Assembly (NCBI GenBank): GCA_036375275.1 | Contig: DASUSF010000282.1 | Span: 1 to 5,384, forward strand | DNA: 5,384 nt | Direction of reading: 5' to 3' | Source: DASUSF01 sp036375275 | GTDB lineage: Bacteria > Pseudomonadota > Alphaproteobacteria > Geminicoccales > Geminicoccaceae | Shown here: positions 5,049-5,384 of the stretch, piece by piece | Numbering within the stretch: position 1 is the stretch's first letter | How the letters are laid out: each line of letters opens with the position of its first letter | Notes under the pieces: generated by a model | Told to the model about the DNA's origin: nothing | The model's database searches: none | The model's input: the letters and a program-made list of their open reading frames with translations, nothing else | Program-made: the position numbers and the translations under genes

Positions 5049-5384
5049 AGCACCGCGTTCAGGAGCACGTTCGCCCCATCCTCGCACGCCTCGGGCGAGG
5101 CGTACTCCGCCTCGTTGTGGCTGATGCCGTCCCTGCACGGGACGAAGATCATCGCGGTCGGGACCACGCGCGCGGCGTAGACGGCGTCGTGCCCGGCGCC
5201 GCTCACCATCCGGATCGACGACAGCCCGAGTGCGTCCGCCGCGGCCTGGACGGCGTCCACGCACGCCCCGTCGAACTCGACCGGCGGCGAATGCCAGATG
5301 CAGTCGAGCCGGTTGTCGAGCCCGGTGCGCTCCCTCGCGACCCGGAACGCCCGCTCGAGATCGCCGTGCATCTCGTCCAGCGTC
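5030..5384 (-). CDS. M20-type Zn-dependent amidohydrolase (N-carbamoyl-L-amino acid hydrolase / allantoate amidohydrolase group), C-terminal part
   Basis: About 118 C-terminal residues of an enzyme of roughly 410-420 aa; the 5' part lies beyond 5384. The Met codon at 5371 is internal, because the frame continues upstream (TLDE) to the edge. Family blocks: SGAGHDA followed by PTAMIFVPCRDGISHNEAEY, in which the His of ISHNE is a metal ligand in this family, then SPEACEDGANVLLNAVLAR. These dimeric Zn/Mn enzymes hydrolyse C-N bonds of N-carbamoyl amino acids, ureidopropionate or allantoate in pyrimidine, hydantoin or purine degradation. The catalytic dimetal residues of the N-terminal half are not visible, so substrate cannot be assigned. 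It converges on the csbD pair and is probably functionally unrelated to it. Confidence 0.85.
   Translation of the reverse strand, partial: TLDEMHGDLERAFRVARERTGLDNRLDCIWHSPPVEFDGACVDAVQAAADALGLSSIRMVSGAGHDAVYAARVVPTAMIFVPCRDGISHNEAEYASPEACEDGANVLLNAVLARAGD

Noticed and set aside
4518..5264. A 248-codon minus-strand open frame covering both csbD genes
   Set aside because: It is antisense to two clear CsbD genes with good ribosome sites, and has no coherent family similarity.

Overview
The window is very GC-rich DNA with strong G/C preference at third codon positions. It looks like an alphaproteobacterium, most likely Rhizobiales and possibly a Methylobacterium relative. This placement is inferred from composition, from YciB and CsbD proteins of alphaproteobacterial appearance, and from a near-perfect EcfG-type stress promoter (GGAAC-N16-CGTT). 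No rRNA, tRNA, CRISPR array, insertion sequence or phage gene was found.

Left part (1-3533): the 3' end of an unidentified plus-strand gene runs 31 bp into the 3' end of a minus-strand two-gene operon. That operon encodes a compact Mre11/Rad50 (SbcD/SbcC)-like pair. The first gene is a 383-aa metallophosphoesterase-type DNA exonuclease. The second is a 777-aa coiled-coil ABC-type ATPase. They are joined by a 4-bp GTGA stop/start overlap, so they are very probably co-translated and form a complex. Both depart from the textbook family. The nuclease has GDWH where GHxH is usual. The ATPase has no CxxC zinc hook and instead carries a predicted beta-rich insert between its coiled-coil arms; it also has a Cys where the H-loop His is expected.

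Middle (3534-3917): a 384-bp region between divergent genes, with no convincing full-length gene. It holds a candidate promoter and operator-like repeats for the nuclease operon, two 38-bp imperfect tandem repeats with a 42-bp period and hairpin cores, and a hairpin followed by an 11-codon upstream ORF whose stop overlaps the yciB start (ATGA).

Right part (3918-5384): yciB/ispZ (inner-membrane septation/envelope protein) is followed by two tandem csbD-family stress genes too short for many gene finders. An EcfG-like promoter lies directly after yciB and overlaps a perfect 7-bp inverted repeat; an 11-bp-stem hairpin separates the two csbD genes. A 10-bp-stem hairpin then separates csbD2 from the 3' part of a convergent M20-type Zn-dependent amidohydrolase (N-carbamoyl-amino-acid hydrolase/allantoate amidohydrolase group) that is cut by the window edge.

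The best candidates for something under-described are the hookless Mre11/Rad50-like pair with its altered metal-site motif and the structured regulatory DNA around it. The csbD stress promoter is the clearest regulatory prediction. Nothing here proves a wholly new system.
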